This document shows, in pieces, positions 15,795 through 26,448 of a stretch of 36,025 nt of DNA. Below the pieces are notes generated by a model, which saw only the letters and a list, made by a program, of their open reading frames with translations, was not told the DNA's origin and did not search any database. A program made the translations under genes and the position numbers. Source of the DNA: Kiritimatiellia bacterium. GTDB lineage: Bacteria > Verrucomicrobiota > Kiritimatiellia > RZYC01. The DNA lies in assembly GCA_028708815.1 (NCBI GenBank), contig JAQVYB010000019.1, positions 1 through 36,025 of the forward strand, in the 5' to 3' direction. The first letter of the stretch is position 1; each line of letters starts with the position of its first letter.

Positions 15795-16448
15795 TCATCG
15801 TATTCCCTTCCATTCCTGATGAAATTCATCCAGGAATTGTTCCATAAAGGCATGTCGTTGTTTTGCCAGAGTGTGTCCTGTTCTGGTGTTCATGCGGTCT
15901 TTCAGCAAAAGCAGTTTTTCGTAGAAATGATTAAGGGATGGGGCTTGGCTGTTTTTGTATTCCTCTTTGGTCATGTTCAGATTCGGCTGAATGGCGGGAT
16001 TGCATATTTCCCGGTTTTTATGTCCCCCGTAGTTAAACGTGCGCGCGATGCCGATTGCTCCCAGTGCATCCAGCCGGTCTGCATCCTGGATCACGTCCAG
16101 CTCTGGTGACCGGAATGCCTGAACATGATTTCCGCCCTTAAACGAAATGTTTGCAACAATCTTTTCCACGTGGGCAACAACCCGCTCATCCACCTGCAGT
16201 GAGTGTAAAAATGCCCGGGCTTTGCGCGGACCGATTTCTTCATCGCCCTCATGAAACTTGGAGTCGGCCACATCATGAAGCAGGGCGCCGAGTTCAACAA
16301 TAAATCCGTCCACATCTTCAGTCCGGGCAATTTGATGGGCCAGCCTCCATACTCGGTAAACATGCCACCAGTCATGCCCTCCTTCTGCATCGACTAAGAC
16401 CGCTTTGACGTACTCAACCGTTTTTTCTATGATGGCATCCTGCTCCAT
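15795..16448 (-). CDS. HD-domain phosphohydrolase, YedJ-like
   Basis: A 217-residue soluble metal-dependent phosphohydrolase. HD-superfamily metal ligands appear in order: the first His/Asp in GGHDWWHVYRVWRLA, LLHDVAD (HD pair), the helix with VVAHVEKIVANISF and DADRLDALGAIGIARTF (final Asp). The C-terminal LLLLKDRMNTRTGHTLAKQRHAFMEQFLDEF is typical of the YedJ/YpgQ group, which hydrolyses nucleotides. The substrate here is unknown. Its start overlaps the end of the upstream methyltransferase gene by 35 bases, so the two are translationally linked or the upstream gene has an extended tail. It is the last gene of the minus-strand run. Confidence 0.88.
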   Translation of the reverse strand: MEQDAIIEKTVEYVKAVLVDAEGGHDWWHVYRVWRLAHQIARTEDVDGFIVELGALLHDVADSKFHEGDEEIGPRKARAFLHSLQVDERVVAHVEKIVANISFKGGNHVQAFRSPELDVIQDADRLDALGAIGIARTFNYGGHKNREICNPAIQPNLNMTKEEYKNSQAPSLNHFYEKLLLLKDRMNTRTGHTLAKQRHAFMEQFLDEFHQEWKGIR

Positions 16449-17241
16449 GATTATAACAAAGTTCCTTCCCCGAACGGTTGCGGTTATGTTTTGGCGAAGT
16501 TCCCGGCGTTGTTCGCTTGTTCGCCGATGGCGCCATACGCGGTTCGCCGCCCCCGGGGGGCAGAGCCGCCTTGTCTTCCGACGCGACCCATATAAAACAG
16601 GATATGGATGTGTTTCCTTCGTAGGCAGGGACGCGGTAGCGGCTCACATGAAAACCGCAGGTCACTAATAACTGCTCAAAATTCTTGTTCGGTTCTGCGG
16701 ACCATACCGCCAGACACCCTTTTTCGCGTAGCGCTCTGCGACACGCCTGCATCCCTTTGCGTCCGTAAAGTCGGCGGTTCCCGGCATCTGTCATCGCATG
16801 AGGACCATTATCAATGTCCAGCAGGATCGTATCGTATCGATTCGTTGCCCCTGCAATAAGCTCAACAATATCACCGGTCTTGATTTCCACACGCTGGTCA
16901 AGCAGCGCCTCCCCGTTGAGTTCCTGCAAAAAAGTGCGGTTCCACTCGACGACAGCCCCCATCAACTCACCCAGCACGACCCGCGCATCCTGTCCGAGCA
17001 GATCCAGCGTCTGCCGCAAGGTATATCCCATGCCAAGACCGCCAACCAGGACGACCGGGGCCGGATGGCCGGACAGATGCGCACATCCCAGACGTGCCAG
17101 TTCCAGTTCCGACTCGTGTTGACGGCTGTTCATCAACTCGTGACCATTGATTCGTATGAAATAATCGCGGTCATGCCGATAAAGTTCCATCTTGCTTCCG
17201 TCCGGCGTGCGGGCCACGGCTATTCGTTCTCTTGGCTTCAT
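16414..17241 (-). CDS. Spermidine-synthase-like SAM-dependent methyltransferase
   Basis: A ~275-residue Rossmann-fold protein of the polyamine aminopropyltransferase/methyltransferase class. Visible elements are the N-terminal beta module (MELYRHDRDYFIRINGHELMNS), motif I VLVGGLGMGYTLR, an acidic residue at the end of strand 2 (VVLGELM) and YDTILLDIDNGPHAMT as the active-site strand. It lacks the classic GGGDG of true spermidine synthases, so methyl rather than aminopropyl transfer is possible. The C-terminal ~55 residues are Pro/Arg/Asn-rich and overlap the HD gene. ATG 17241 is chosen because the only longer start is TTG 17277. The gene follows mfd by 37 bases. Confidence 0.8.
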   Translation of the reverse strand: MKPRERIAVARTPDGSKMELYRHDRDYFIRINGHELMNSRQHESELELARLGCAHLSGHPAPVVLVGGLGMGYTLRQTLDLLGQDARVVLGELMGAVVEWNRTFLQELNGEALLDQRVEIKTGDIVELIAGATNRYDTILLDIDNGPHAMTDAGNRRLYGRKGMQACRRALREKGCLAVWSAEPNKNFEQLLVTCGFHVSRYRVPAYEGNTSISCFIWVASEDKAALPPGGGEPRMAPSANKRTTPGTSPKHNRNRSGKELCYNHGAGCHHRKNG

Positions 17242-17278
17242 AGTGGCCGATCTTACAGGTTCTTCCGTAAGGAACAAC

Positions 17279-20200
17279 TCATGTTTTAATGAGTTCGAGG
17301 AGCTCGTTGAGTCGGTCGGTGACGGAGACCATGTGGAGGCGCGGGAAGCGGTGGTTGAGCATGACGTAATCCTGGTTGCGGGTCAGGATGACTTTGTTGT
17401 CGCGGACTTCCACGCGATCGATGCCTTTGAAGGCGGCGGCGATGCGCAGGGAGCCCAGGAGGAGCATGCGGTGTGCCGGTTCGGGGAGTGGACCGAATTG
17501 GTCGCGTAGGCGTGCGCGTAATTCCTGAAGGTCTTTCTCGGTGACGGCGCCTGCGAGACGGCGGTAGACGTCGATGCGCTGATTTTCCTCTTCGATGTAG
17601 TCGTATGGAATGGCGACAGCGCACTCGCTGTCGGCCAGTCGCGGCGACCACTCGATGAAATCGAGGGTGATTTCGACATGGATGACCGGGGGAACGGGGT
17701 CGCCCTGGCGTACGGCCACGGCCTGACGCAGAAGGCGGCAATACAGTTCGAAGCCGATGGCGGCGATGTGACCGCTCTGCTGGGCGCCGAGGAGATTGCC
17801 CGCACCACGTATTTCGAGGTCGCGCAGGGCCACTTTGAAGCCGGCGCCGAGGCTGCCGTAGCGTTTGATGGCGCCGATGCGGCGGCGGGCGATGTCGAAG
17901 AGGCGTTTGTGACGCGGGAGCAGGAGGTAGGCGTAGGCTTTGTGCTTGTAGCGTCCGACGCGCCCGCGCAATTGATAGAGTTCGGCGAGTCCGAAGCGGT
18001 CGGCGCGGTCAATGATGATGGTATTGACATTGGGTATGTCCACGCCGCTTTCGATGATGGTGGTGCAGAGCAGGACGTTGAAGCGCCGTTCGGTGAATTT
18101 GCGCATGACGGCGGAAAGACGGTTTTCGCTCATTTGTCCATGGGCGATGCTGATCCAGGCTTCGGGTACGATTCGACGCAGGCGGTCGTGCATGAGTTTG
18201 ATGGTCTGGACGCGGTTGTGCAGGAAGAAGACCTGCCCATTGCGGTTGATTTCGTTCATGATGGCCTGGCGGATGGTCTGATCGCTGTCCTCGGTGACGA
18301 TGGTTTCGATGGCGAGTCGCTCGCGCGGTGCGGTTTGGATGGTGCTCATATCCTTGGCGCCGGTGAGGCTCATGTAGAGGGTGCGCGGGATGGGGGTGGC
18401 GGTCATGGTCAGGACGTCCACGAGCTGCCGGAACCGCTTCAGACGTTCTTTGTGCTCGACGCCGAAGCGCTGTTCTTCGTCGATAATGACCAGCCCGAGA
18501 TCGGCAAAGCCGACATCCGGCTGCACGAGACGGTGCGTGCCTATGACGATGTCGACTTGTTTATTCTTAAGGCGTTCAATGGTTTCGCGTTGTTCCGCAC
18601 GTGTACGGAATCGGCTGAGCATTTCGATGGCAACGGGAAAGGAGGCCATGCGTTCGCAGAAGGTGAAGTAGTGCTGCTGGGCGAGGATGGTGGTGGGGAC
18701 AAGTACGGCCACCTGTTTGCCGTCCATCACGGCCTTAAACGCGGCTCGCATGGCGACTTCGGTTTTGCCGAAACCCACGTCGCCGCAGATGAGGCGGTCC
18801 ATCGGACGCGGACTTTCCATGTCCGCTTTCACCTCGCGTATGGCTCGGTGCTGGTCTTCGGTTTCTTCAAACGGGAAGGATTGTTCGAATTCGTGCTGCC
18901 AGGTGGAGTCTTTGGCGAAAGCGTACCCCTGAAGTGATTGGCGTGCTGCCTGATTTTCAAGCAGCAGGGCGGCGAGATCTTCGACGGCCCTTCCGGCGGC
19001 TGCCTTTTGATTCTGCCATCGGCGCCCGCCCAGGATATGCAGCTCGGGGCGGGCGGTTCCCACACTGATGTAGCGGCTGATGAGATGGGCCTGCGTGACC
19101 GGAACATAGAGTTTCGCTTCGTTGGCATATTCAATGGAAAGCACTTCCTGAAGTTGGCCGTTGAACTGCATCTCGTAGAGGCCGAGATATTTTCCGAGGC
19201 CGTGATCCGCGTGAATCACGAGTTCTCCCGGCATCAGCTCACTCCAGGAGACCAGGGCCGCCTGCGGGAGGCTCGCGGGTGGCAGGCGTTTTCGGCGTGA
19301 GGCGGCGCGGCGTTTTTTCTCGTATCCGTAGATGTCCTGTTCGGTGACGGCGAGGAGGCGTTTGGCGGCGATGGAGAAGCCTTCCGAGAGGGGTGCCACA
19401 TGCAGGTTGAAGCGGTTCGTGACGACGGGTGAAAGCGGGGCGTAGAGTTCGTTGAAGCGTTCGGATGCGCCGGGGGTGTCGAAGAAGAGATGCAGTTCGC
19501 CGCCCGCTTCGGCCCGGGCGATCAGTTGTTCGATGTAGCGGCGACGGCTCTGCTCCATGATGTCGGGATGAAAGACATCCGATTCGAGGCGCGGAAGGCT
19601 TTCGGCGGCGCCGAGTCCGGCGTCGAAGAGGGTGGGTGACCAGGGGGGGATGGAGGAGGGGATGGCGCCGGTGAAGACGGTGCGGCCCTGGAACTTTTGG
19701 AGTGCATGAAGCACCTCGGCGAAGGGTAGGTGAAAGTCCGGCTCTTCTTCGGCGAGGACGGTTTCTTCATAGAGAGCGGCATGTTCGATCAGACTGTCCG
19801 CATCCAGAAAAGCGCAGTGCGCGTTTGCCGGCAGGTAATCGGTCAGGGCGGTTCGTGTGCCGTCCGAGGTTTCCATTACCGGAGAGAGCGTGACGCGGTC
19901 CAGTTTGGCGATGGAACTCTGAGACATCGGGTCGAAGGAGCGGATGGAGTCCACGACATCACCGAAGAATTCGATACGCATGGGGTCGGGCGAGGTGGGC
20001 GGCCAGATGTCGAGCAGGCCGCCGCGCAGGGAGGCCTGACCGGGTGTTTCGACCTGGTAGGTGAAATCATAGCCCCAGGATTGGAGTTTTTCGGAAAGGG
20101 TTGCCGGATCGTGCGAATCGGTTAGTTTCAGGGAGAGGGATCGGGTGCGCAGGAGTTCGGCGGAAATGGTTTGCTGCATGAGGGCCTGGATGGAGGTGAC

Positions 20201-20566
20201 GATCAATTGCGGGGCGTCGGTTTCCTGCAGGCGGTGGACGGTGTTCATTCGTTCGCCGACCGTATCCATACGGCGATTCGGGCCTTCGCCCGGAAGGATA
20301 TCCCAGGCAGGGAAGAGGAGGCAGGGCGGCTCGGTATCCGGGGCGAGGGTGTCAAGGTCGGAGGAGAACCGCTCCATGGCGGCAGGGTTGTCGGTAATCC
20401 AGAGCCAGTGTCCGGGCACGGTATGAAAAAGGGCCCAGGCCAGGTAGGCGGTGGAGGAGGTGGCCGGAGATGAAACGGCTACGGAATCGCCCTGTTGCAG
20501 GGCGGCATTCAGGATCTCCTCCTGCTGCGGTGAGAAGCGGCATGATAGCTTCCGGTGCTGTTTCAT
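17279..20566 (-). CDS. mfd: Transcription-repair coupling factor Mfd
   Basis: A 1095-residue DNA translocase that removes RNA polymerase stalled at lesions and recruits UvrA. Domains in order are a UvrB-like N-terminal module (LFPAWDILPGEGPNRRMDT), a D3-like region, the RNA-polymerase-interacting CarD-like domain (PGELVIHADHGLGKYLGLYEM), RecG-like helicase lobes with Walker A (CGDVGFGKTE), DEEQ (VIIDEEQRFGVEHKERLK), TATPIPRT and QLRGRVGR, and the C-terminal TRCF domain. Length is close to E. coli Mfd (1148). It is transcribed after the RpiB-GlyA fusion gene with a 43-base gap. The long open frame antisense to it (17678-18937) is a codon-bias shadow. Confidence 0.97.
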   Translation of the reverse strand: MKQHRKLSCRFSPQQEEILNAALQQGDSVAVSSPATSSTAYLAWALFHTVPGHWLWITDNPAAMERFSSDLDTLAPDTEPPCLLFPAWDILPGEGPNRRMDTVGERMNTVHRLQETDAPQLIVTSIQALMQQTISAELLRTRSLSLKLTDSHDPATLSEKLQSWGYDFTYQVETPGQASLRGGLLDIWPPTSPDPMRIEFFGDVVDSIRSFDPMSQSSIAKLDRVTLSPVMETSDGTRTALTDYLPANAHCAFLDADSLIEHAALYEETVLAEEEPDFHLPFAEVLHALQKFQGRTVFTGAIPSSIPPWSPTLFDAGLGAAESLPRLESDVFHPDIMEQSRRRYIEQLIARAEAGGELHLFFDTPGASERFNELYAPLSPVVTNRFNLHVAPLSEGFSIAAKRLLAVTEQDIYGYEKKRRAASRRKRLPPASLPQAALVSWSELMPGELVIHADHGLGKYLGLYEMQFNGQLQEVLSIEYANEAKLYVPVTQAHLISRYISVGTARPELHILGGRRWQNQKAAAGRAVEDLAALLLENQAARQSLQGYAFAKDSTWQHEFEQSFPFEETEDQHRAIREVKADMESPRPMDRLICGDVGFGKTEVAMRAAFKAVMDGKQVAVLVPTTILAQQHYFTFCERMASFPVAIEMLSRFRTRAEQRETIERLKNKQVDIVIGTHRLVQPDVGFADLGLVIIDEEQRFGVEHKERLKRFRQLVDVLTMTATPIPRTLYMSLTGAKDMSTIQTAPRERLAIETIVTEDSDQTIRQAIMNEINRNGQVFFLHNRVQTIKLMHDRLRRIVPEAWISIAHGQMSENRLSAVMRKFTERRFNVLLCTTIIESGVDIPNVNTIIIDRADRFGLAELYQLRGRVGRYKHKAYAYLLLPRHKRLFDIARRRIGAIKRYGSLGAGFKVALRDLEIRGAGNLLGAQQSGHIAAIGFELYCRLLRQAVAVRQGDPVPPVIHVEITLDFIEWSPRLADSECAVAIPYDYIEEENQRIDVYRRLAGAVTEKDLQELRARLRDQFGPLPEPAHRMLLLGSLRIAAAFKGIDRVEVRDNKVILTRNQDYVMLNHRFPRLHMVSVTDRLNELLELIKT

Positions 20567-20609
20567 GATCGTACAGTATCCGGAGGCGGGGTGCGCGTCA
20601 ATGATGTGT

Positions 20610-22292
<1,683 letters not shown>

Positions 22293-22293
22293 G

Positions 22294-22785
22294 TTAACCA
22301 TCCTTTTTTGCGTTGTTGATCAGGGGCGCTCCCTGGTTTTTCAGAAAGAGGGCCATATCCGTTATGGCCTCATCCAGTTCATCGCGGATTTGGCGATACC
22401 GGGTTTCGGATTGACCAAATGGGTCGGTCACATCTTTTGCGGTATCGGCCACGCCAAATGCATGCAACAGCCGCACCCGATTTCGGGCTTTTGGAAAAAG
22501 GCGGCACACGGCGTCCCGATGAGCGGAGGTCATTACCACGATTAGATCGGCGTCGTCAATCTTCTCCGAGGTCAAAAATCGGCTGCGGTGTACGGTCAGA
22601 TCGCAGCCGAGTTCACGCATAACGGCGATGGCGTTCGGGGAGGCCTTGGCTCCAACGGCGGCGGAAAGACCGGCGGAGGAACAGCATACGTCAAACACAT
22701 GGCCGAGTTTTCGGCGAAAGAGGTGTTCCGCCATCGGACTGCGACAGGTGTTTCCGGTGCACACAAATAGAACAGTTCGGATCAT
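22294..22785 (-). CDS. Low-molecular-weight protein phosphatase (YwlE/Wzb type)
   Basis: A 163-residue LMW-PTP-fold phosphatase. The P-loop is at the N-terminus, [13 protein letters not shown], giving the CX5RS nucleophile/arginine motif. The general-acid Asp lies in VTDPFGQS near residue 120. The residue after the second Cys-loop position is Thr (GNTCRS), as in the arginine phosphatase YwlE, where that Thr selects phosphoarginine over phosphotyrosine; classical tyrosine phosphatases carry Ile or Leu there. Together with the adjacent rpiB-glyA (Bacillus ywlE-ywlF-glyA) this favours the YwlE type, though no McsB-like kinase is in the window. It begins 4 bases after the upstream gene. Confidence 0.88.
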   Translation of the reverse strand: MIRTVLFVCTGNTCRSPMAEHLFRRKLGHVFDVCCSSAGLSAAVGAKASPNAIAVMRELGCDLTVHRSRFLTSEKIDDADLIVVMTSAHRDAVCRLFPKARNRVRLLHAFGVADTAKDVTDPFGQSETRYRQIRDELDEAITDMALFLKNQGAPLINNAKKDG

Positions 22786-22789
22786 CGGG

Positions 22790-23632
22790 TTACAGGATCG
22801 TGGACTTGGTCAGCGCCAGCATGCTTTTCCAGAGCTTATCGGAATCTTTCAGATCCACCACTTTGTCCCGGGCTTCTTTTTTCTGAAAGGTCTGGGCGAG
22901 TCCGGCGAGCAGTTTCAAATAGAAGGCGCTGGCGGCGGTTGGAATGACCACAAAGACCACGATTCGCGTGAGCTTGGTGGCGTCGGCATCGTATTTGAAT
23001 CCGTTTTTGCTGGTGGCTACGGCCACGGTCAGCCCTCCGCCTTCTACACCGCGTACGTGCGGGAAGGCGAGCCCGTGATCCAGGGCTGTGCTGACGATGG
23101 CTTCACGCCGGAGTGCTGCTTCGGTCAGGGCGGCGGAATCGTTGATGAAGCCTTCCTTTTCCATGAGTGCAGCCAGTTCGGCGATTATTTCTTCTTTGGA
23201 GGTGGCTGTGCTGTGGGCCAGCATGAGATTGGGGGAGGAGAAGCGACTGAGGCCGGCCTGTGCCGGGCCGGAGAATCGCCGGGTTTTCTGCGCCATACGT
23301 TTGGGCAGTTCCTTGGGAGGGAAGTAGAGGATGCGCGCGCAGTTTGGGCAGGTGTGCAGTTCGGTGGCGGCCCGGACGGCATGTACGCGGCTGACGGGAA
23401 GCGCCATGCCGCATCCGGTGCAGGTCCCGTTCGAGATGGGTACAATGGCGATGTGATGTTTTTTCTGTAGTTTGATGAATTGCTCGCCCAGGTCGGGAGG
23501 GAGCGCTTCGAGATAGGTGTCAATGGCCTTTTTCAGTTGATCCAGTCGTCCGTTGGTGGAGGTGGCGCTTTGCTGGGCCATGGCCTCCATGAGTTCCTGT
23601 AACTGAATGAGTTGATTGATGGTTTTTTTCAT
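22790..23632 (-). CDS. Zinc-ribbon domain fused to PTS EIIA domain
   Basis: A 280-residue two-part protein. Residues ~1-60 are helical and probably coiled-coil. Residues ~65-105 form a C4 zinc ribbon with CTGC (Cys71, Cys74) and CPNC (Cys95, Cys98), like the CT398/zf-RING_7 group. After a linker, residues ~135-280 match the fructose/nitrogen-type PTS EIIA domain (EIIA type 2), with the phospho-acceptor His192 in HGLAFPHVRG and the later NGFKYDADATKLTRIVVFVV strand. EIIA-Ntr proteins usually regulate rather than transport. No EIIB, EIIC, HPr or EI gene is nearby. AGGATC lies 6 nt before ATG 23632. It is the first gene of the minus-strand operon. Confidence 0.82.
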   Translation of the reverse strand: MKKTINQLIQLQELMEAMAQQSATSTNGRLDQLKKAIDTYLEALPPDLGEQFIKLQKKHHIAIVPISNGTCTGCGMALPVSRVHAVRAATELHTCPNCARILYFPPKELPKRMAQKTRRFSGPAQAGLSRFSSPNLMLAHSTATSKEEIIAELAALMEKEGFINDSAALTEAALRREAIVSTALDHGLAFPHVRGVEGGGLTVAVATSKNGFKYDADATKLTRIVVFVVIPTAASAFYLKLLAGLAQTFQKKEARDKVVDLKDSDKLWKSMLALTKSTIL

Positions 23633-23861
23633 TCAAGATCCTGTTTTCGGTTGATGGTTGAAAACGTCGTCTCTTCGGCGGCGTAGCTAAACGAAAAAAG
23701 TGTCTAGCATATTTCGAATGGGATGCAACGAAGAAGAATACTGTTTTCTTCCGTAGGGAAATAAGGAAGACACGGAACTTGCCAAATCAGGGAAATGAAT
23801 TATCGTACACGCGGATTAAACAGGCATTTGAGCCGCTAACTTCTCAGGACGGTGTTGAGCC

Positions 23862-24851
23862 ATGAAGGCAGAAGAAAAAATCGATGTTTCCGTAGTTGCC
23901 CCGGTGTATAACGAGGAAGGATGCGTGCAGGCGCTGGTGGAAAAGCTGCACGAGGTTCTTTCAACGCTGGGTCGTCCGTATGAAATCGTACTGGTGGACG
24001 ATGGGAGCCGGGATGATTCCTGGCGGGTCATGGAGGCGTTATCGCATCGGGTGCCCTGCCTTCACCTGGTTCGGTTGCGGCGGAATTTCGGCCAGACGGC
24101 GGCGATGAGCGCGGGTTTTCACGAGGCGCGTGGCGAAGTGGTGATCACAATGGATGCCGACTTGCAGAATGATCCGGAGGATATTCCGCGGTTGCTGGAG
24201 CACATGGATACGGGGGTGGATGTGGTCAGTGGTTGGCGGAAGAACAGAAAGGACCGCTTTATCAAGCGGCGCCTGCCCTCGATGCTGGCTAATTCGCTGA
24301 TTAGCTACATCACCGGTGTTCATCTGCACGATTATGGCTGTACCCTGAAGGCGTATCGGCGCGAAGTGATTAAGAATGTGCACCTCTACGGCGAGATGCA
24401 CCGTTTTATTCCGGCGCTGGCGAGCTGGGTGGGGGGACGCATCGATGAAGTGGTGGTGAACCATCATCCGCGCACGACCGGGCAGTCCAAGTATGGGCTC
24501 TCGCGCACCGGGCGGGTGATCCTGGATTTGATTACCGTGAAATTTCTGCTCCGCTACAGTACGGGGCCCATGCAGATGTTCGGAAAAATCGGTGCGCTGT
24601 TTGGGCTTCCGGGATTACTGATGATGTTCTTTATGGTGTTGGGCAACCTTTCCTATCATCTGTTTGGAACGGAGTTTGCAGCATTTCTGATCAAGCGCCC
24701 GTTCTGGCTGATGTCGTCCTTTATGCTGATTTTCATGGGGGTGCAGTTTATCTGTATCGGCCTGCTGGCCGAAGTGCAGGCGCGGACGTATCATGAGTCG
24801 CAGGATAAGCCGGTGTATGTAATCCGGGATATTGTGACGTCCACCTGCTGA
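23862..24851 (+). CDS. GT2 glycosyltransferase, GtrB/DPM1-like, with C-terminal membrane helices
   Basis: A 329-residue inner-membrane enzyme that likely moves a sugar from a nucleotide donor to polyprenyl phosphate. The GT-A domain occupies ~1-230 with VVAPVYNEEG, VLVDDGSRDDS, LRRNFGQTAAMSAGF, the DAD metal site in VITMDADLQNDPEDI, and YGEMHRFIPALA, characteristic of the GtrB/ArnC/DPM group. Two hydrophobic segments (~248-270 and ~283-308) match the membrane anchor of GtrB-like proteins. The sugar is unknown. It is followed 23 bases later by a membrane protease and is divergent from the zinc-ribbon/EIIA gene across 229 bases. Confidence 0.92.
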   Translation: MKAEEKIDVSVVAPVYNEEGCVQALVEKLHEVLSTLGRPYEIVLVDDGSRDDSWRVMEALSHRVPCLHLVRLRRNFGQTAAMSAGFHEARGEVVITMDADLQNDPEDIPRLLEHMDTGVDVVSGWRKNRKDRFIKRRLPSMLANSLISYITGVHLHDYGCTLKAYRREVIKNVHLYGEMHRFIPALASWVGGRIDEVVVNHHPRTTGQSKYGLSRTGRVILDLITVKFLLRYSTGPMQMFGKIGALFGLPGLLMMFFMVLGNLSYHLFGTEFAAFLIKRPFWLMSSFMLIFMGVQFICIGLLAEVQARTYHESQDKPVYVIRDIVTSTC

Positions 24852-24874
24852 TTGCCTCGGGAGTGCCGACCGAT

Positions 24875-25756
24875 ATGCCTTTCGCCCAGATTGCTGAACC
24901 GCTGACCAACGAGGCCTTGTTGCAGTCTGCGGACCTGCATATGCTGATCCCGGTTGGGATCTATATTACCCTGGTTCTGCTTGTCGGGCTTGCGGTGGAT
25001 ATCTGGCTGCTCGCGGGTATGATCGTGCGGGCTCGGACGTGGACGCTTGCCGCCGCCCGCGCCCTGACGCCCCGAATTTCCCTGAGGCTCGTGCTGTTTT
25101 TCGCTGCGGTTCTTTTCGTGCTGCACTTGGTTGGGTTGCTGATCGGGTTCCTGGCGGCGCCCGAAAGCGATGTGCCGCTGATGGTGCTGCAAAGTCTCAC
25201 GCTTCACTGGGCGGTGCTTGTCCTGACGGCCGTCCTTCTGTATCGGCGCGGCTGTACGGCATCCTCTTTTTTCGGGATTACGCTACGCGGTGCGGTGCGG
25301 GATGTGGGTGCGGGGGTGACGGCTTTTCTGGGGATGATGCCGATTCTGATGCTGGGTACGCTGCTGTACCAGACCCTGCTTCGCGTGTTTCATGTGCCGG
25401 TTGATTTTCAGGATATTCTGATTAATATCACCGAAGAACATGGATGGTCGGTGCGTGCGTATTTGTTTTTTCTGGCGGTGGTGCTGGCGCCGCTCGCCGA
25501 GGAGGTGCTCTTCCGAGGGATACTGCTTCGGTTTGTCGCCCAGCGGACAGGGATATTGGGCGGTTGCGTGTTGACGTCCATGCTCTTTGCAGTCATTCAC
25601 CTGCATGTGCCTTCGCTGGCGCCCATCTTTATTCTGTCGTTTAGTCTTTCGCTGGTCTATCTCGCCACCGGATCGCTCCTGGCAGCGATTACCATGCACA
25701 TGCTGTTCAACGCGCAAAGTCTGGGGATCATGTTGCTGTTGCGTGCCGCAACCTGA
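24875..25756 (+). CDS. CPBP-family intramembrane protease (Rce1/abortive-infection type)
   Basis: A ~293-residue polytopic membrane protein of the CPBP glutamic endopeptidase family. Catalytic motifs are present in order: EEVLFR (EExxxR), FAVIHL (FxxxH) and HMLFN (HxxxN), all in the C-terminal ABI domain (~200-285), preceded by at least four hydrophobic segments. The CAAX processing seen in eukaryotic Rce1 is not expected here; bacterial members process peptides or act in immunity, and the substrate is not inferable. ATG 24875 is chosen because GGAG lies about 12 nt upstream; the GTG at 24863 directly abuts that site. It appears co-transcribed with the glycosyltransferase gene. Confidence 0.9.
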   Translation: MPFAQIAEPLTNEALLQSADLHMLIPVGIYITLVLLVGLAVDIWLLAGMIVRARTWTLAAARALTPRISLRLVLFFAAVLFVLHLVGLLIGFLAAPESDVPLMVLQSLTLHWAVLVLTAVLLYRRGCTASSFFGITLRGAVRDVGAGVTAFLGMMPILMLGTLLYQTLLRVFHVPVDFQDILINITEEHGWSVRAYLFFLAVVLAPLAEEVLFRGILLRFVAQRTGILGGCVLTSMLFAVIHLHVPSLAPIFILSFSLSLVYLATGSLLAAITMHMLFNAQSLGIMLLLRAAT

Positions 25757-25844
25757 AGATCGGGCCAAAACCTCCCGATGCGGATTTTCTCCTTTTCGTT
25801 GAAGCGTTTCCGGCTCCCGCAGCTTGTGGTGCCCGGGCCCTATA

Positions 25845-25885
25845 CCACAACATGCTGTATATAGTGGCGTTGTGGAGGTTTTGTT
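25845..25885 (+). terminator. Possible weak terminator before the dcw cluster
   Basis: CCACAAC (25845-25851) and GTTGTGG (25869-25875) form a 7-bp stem with a 17-base loop, followed within a few bases by GGTTTTGTT. The long loop and short interrupted T-run make it a weak candidate for ending the protease transcript. It could equally be an unrelated inverted repeat. Confidence 0.35.
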
Positions 25886-25917
25886 AAAAAAAAGTTCAAG
25901 TATTTCGCATAAAAGGG

Positions 25918-25953
25918 TTGACCGGTGGTGGGGCAAAGTGGGATAAGGTGCAT
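25918..25953 (+). promoter_or_regulatory. MraZ boxes overlapping a probable promoter
   Basis: TGGGG (25929-25933), TGGGA (25939-25943) and a degenerate TGCAT (25949-25953) recur every 10 bases. This is the TGGGN-N5 direct-repeat pattern bound by MraZ upstream of its own operon. TTGACC (25918-25923) and GATAAG (25942-25947) are 18 bases apart and could be the -35 and -10, so bound MraZ would block polymerase. The repeats are clear; the promoter is a moderate match. Confidence 0.75.
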
Positions 25954-25968
25954 CGAAGGATAAGTCAA

Positions 25969-26448
25969 ATGGAGCGACACGAAATACGAGAGACTATAGA
26001 GACTCCGGCCATGGACAGCTTCTTCGGCACCTACACGCACTTGCTGGATTCCAAAAAACGCCTGACCATTCCCTCGGATTGGCGCGAAAAACTGGATACC
26101 CCGCAGCTCTTCGTTCTGCCTGGCGTGAATACCAAATGTCTGTCGGTCTTTCCGGCAAACGAGATGGCGCGTCGTTTGGAAAAATTTCGAAATGTCTCCA
26201 TTGCGGATACTCGGGCGCAGCAGTTTGCCCGCGCCATTTTTGCGAGGGCCAATCAGATTCCGTGGGATTCGCAGGGGCGGATTCGTATCAGTGATGAGTT
26301 GATGGGCTGGGCGGGTTTGACGGATCAGGTGGTTTTGGCGGGTGTGGGCACCCGGTTTGAATTGTGGAGCCCGGAGCGTTGGAGCGAGGCGCAGCCGGCG
26401 ATGGATATGGCGGGTTTCGAGGAAGCGGCGAAGTATATCGGTTTCTAA
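25969..26448 (+). CDS. mraZ: Transcriptional regulator MraZ
   Basis: A 159-residue DNA-binding regulator of the division and cell-wall operon, acting as a ring-shaped oligomer. Two AbrB-like MraZ half-domains are visible: SFFGTYTHLLDSKKRLTIPSDWR near the start and NQIPWDSQGRIRISDELMGWAGL in the second half, both containing the conserved D-x-K/Q-G/K-R core. ATG 25969 is chosen because AAGGA (25956-25960) lies 8 nt upstream; MDSFFGTYTH at 26011 is an alternative. The extra N-terminal MERHEIRETIETPA is unusual but plausible. MraZ boxes lie directly before it. It heads the dcw cluster, separated from rsmH by a 258-base gap. Confidence 0.94.
   Translation: MERHEIRETIETPAMDSFFGTYTHLLDSKKRLTIPSDWREKLDTPQLFVLPGVNTKCLSVFPANEMARRLEKFRNVSIADTRAQQFARAIFARANQIPWDSQGRIRISDELMGWAGLTDQVVLAGVGTRFELWSPERWSEAQPAMDMAGFEEAAKYIGF

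Noticed and set aside
17678-18937. 419-codon open frame antisense to mfd
   Set aside because: The product is an Asp/Glu/Gly-rich low-complexity chain with no domain; it is a shadow of mfd.
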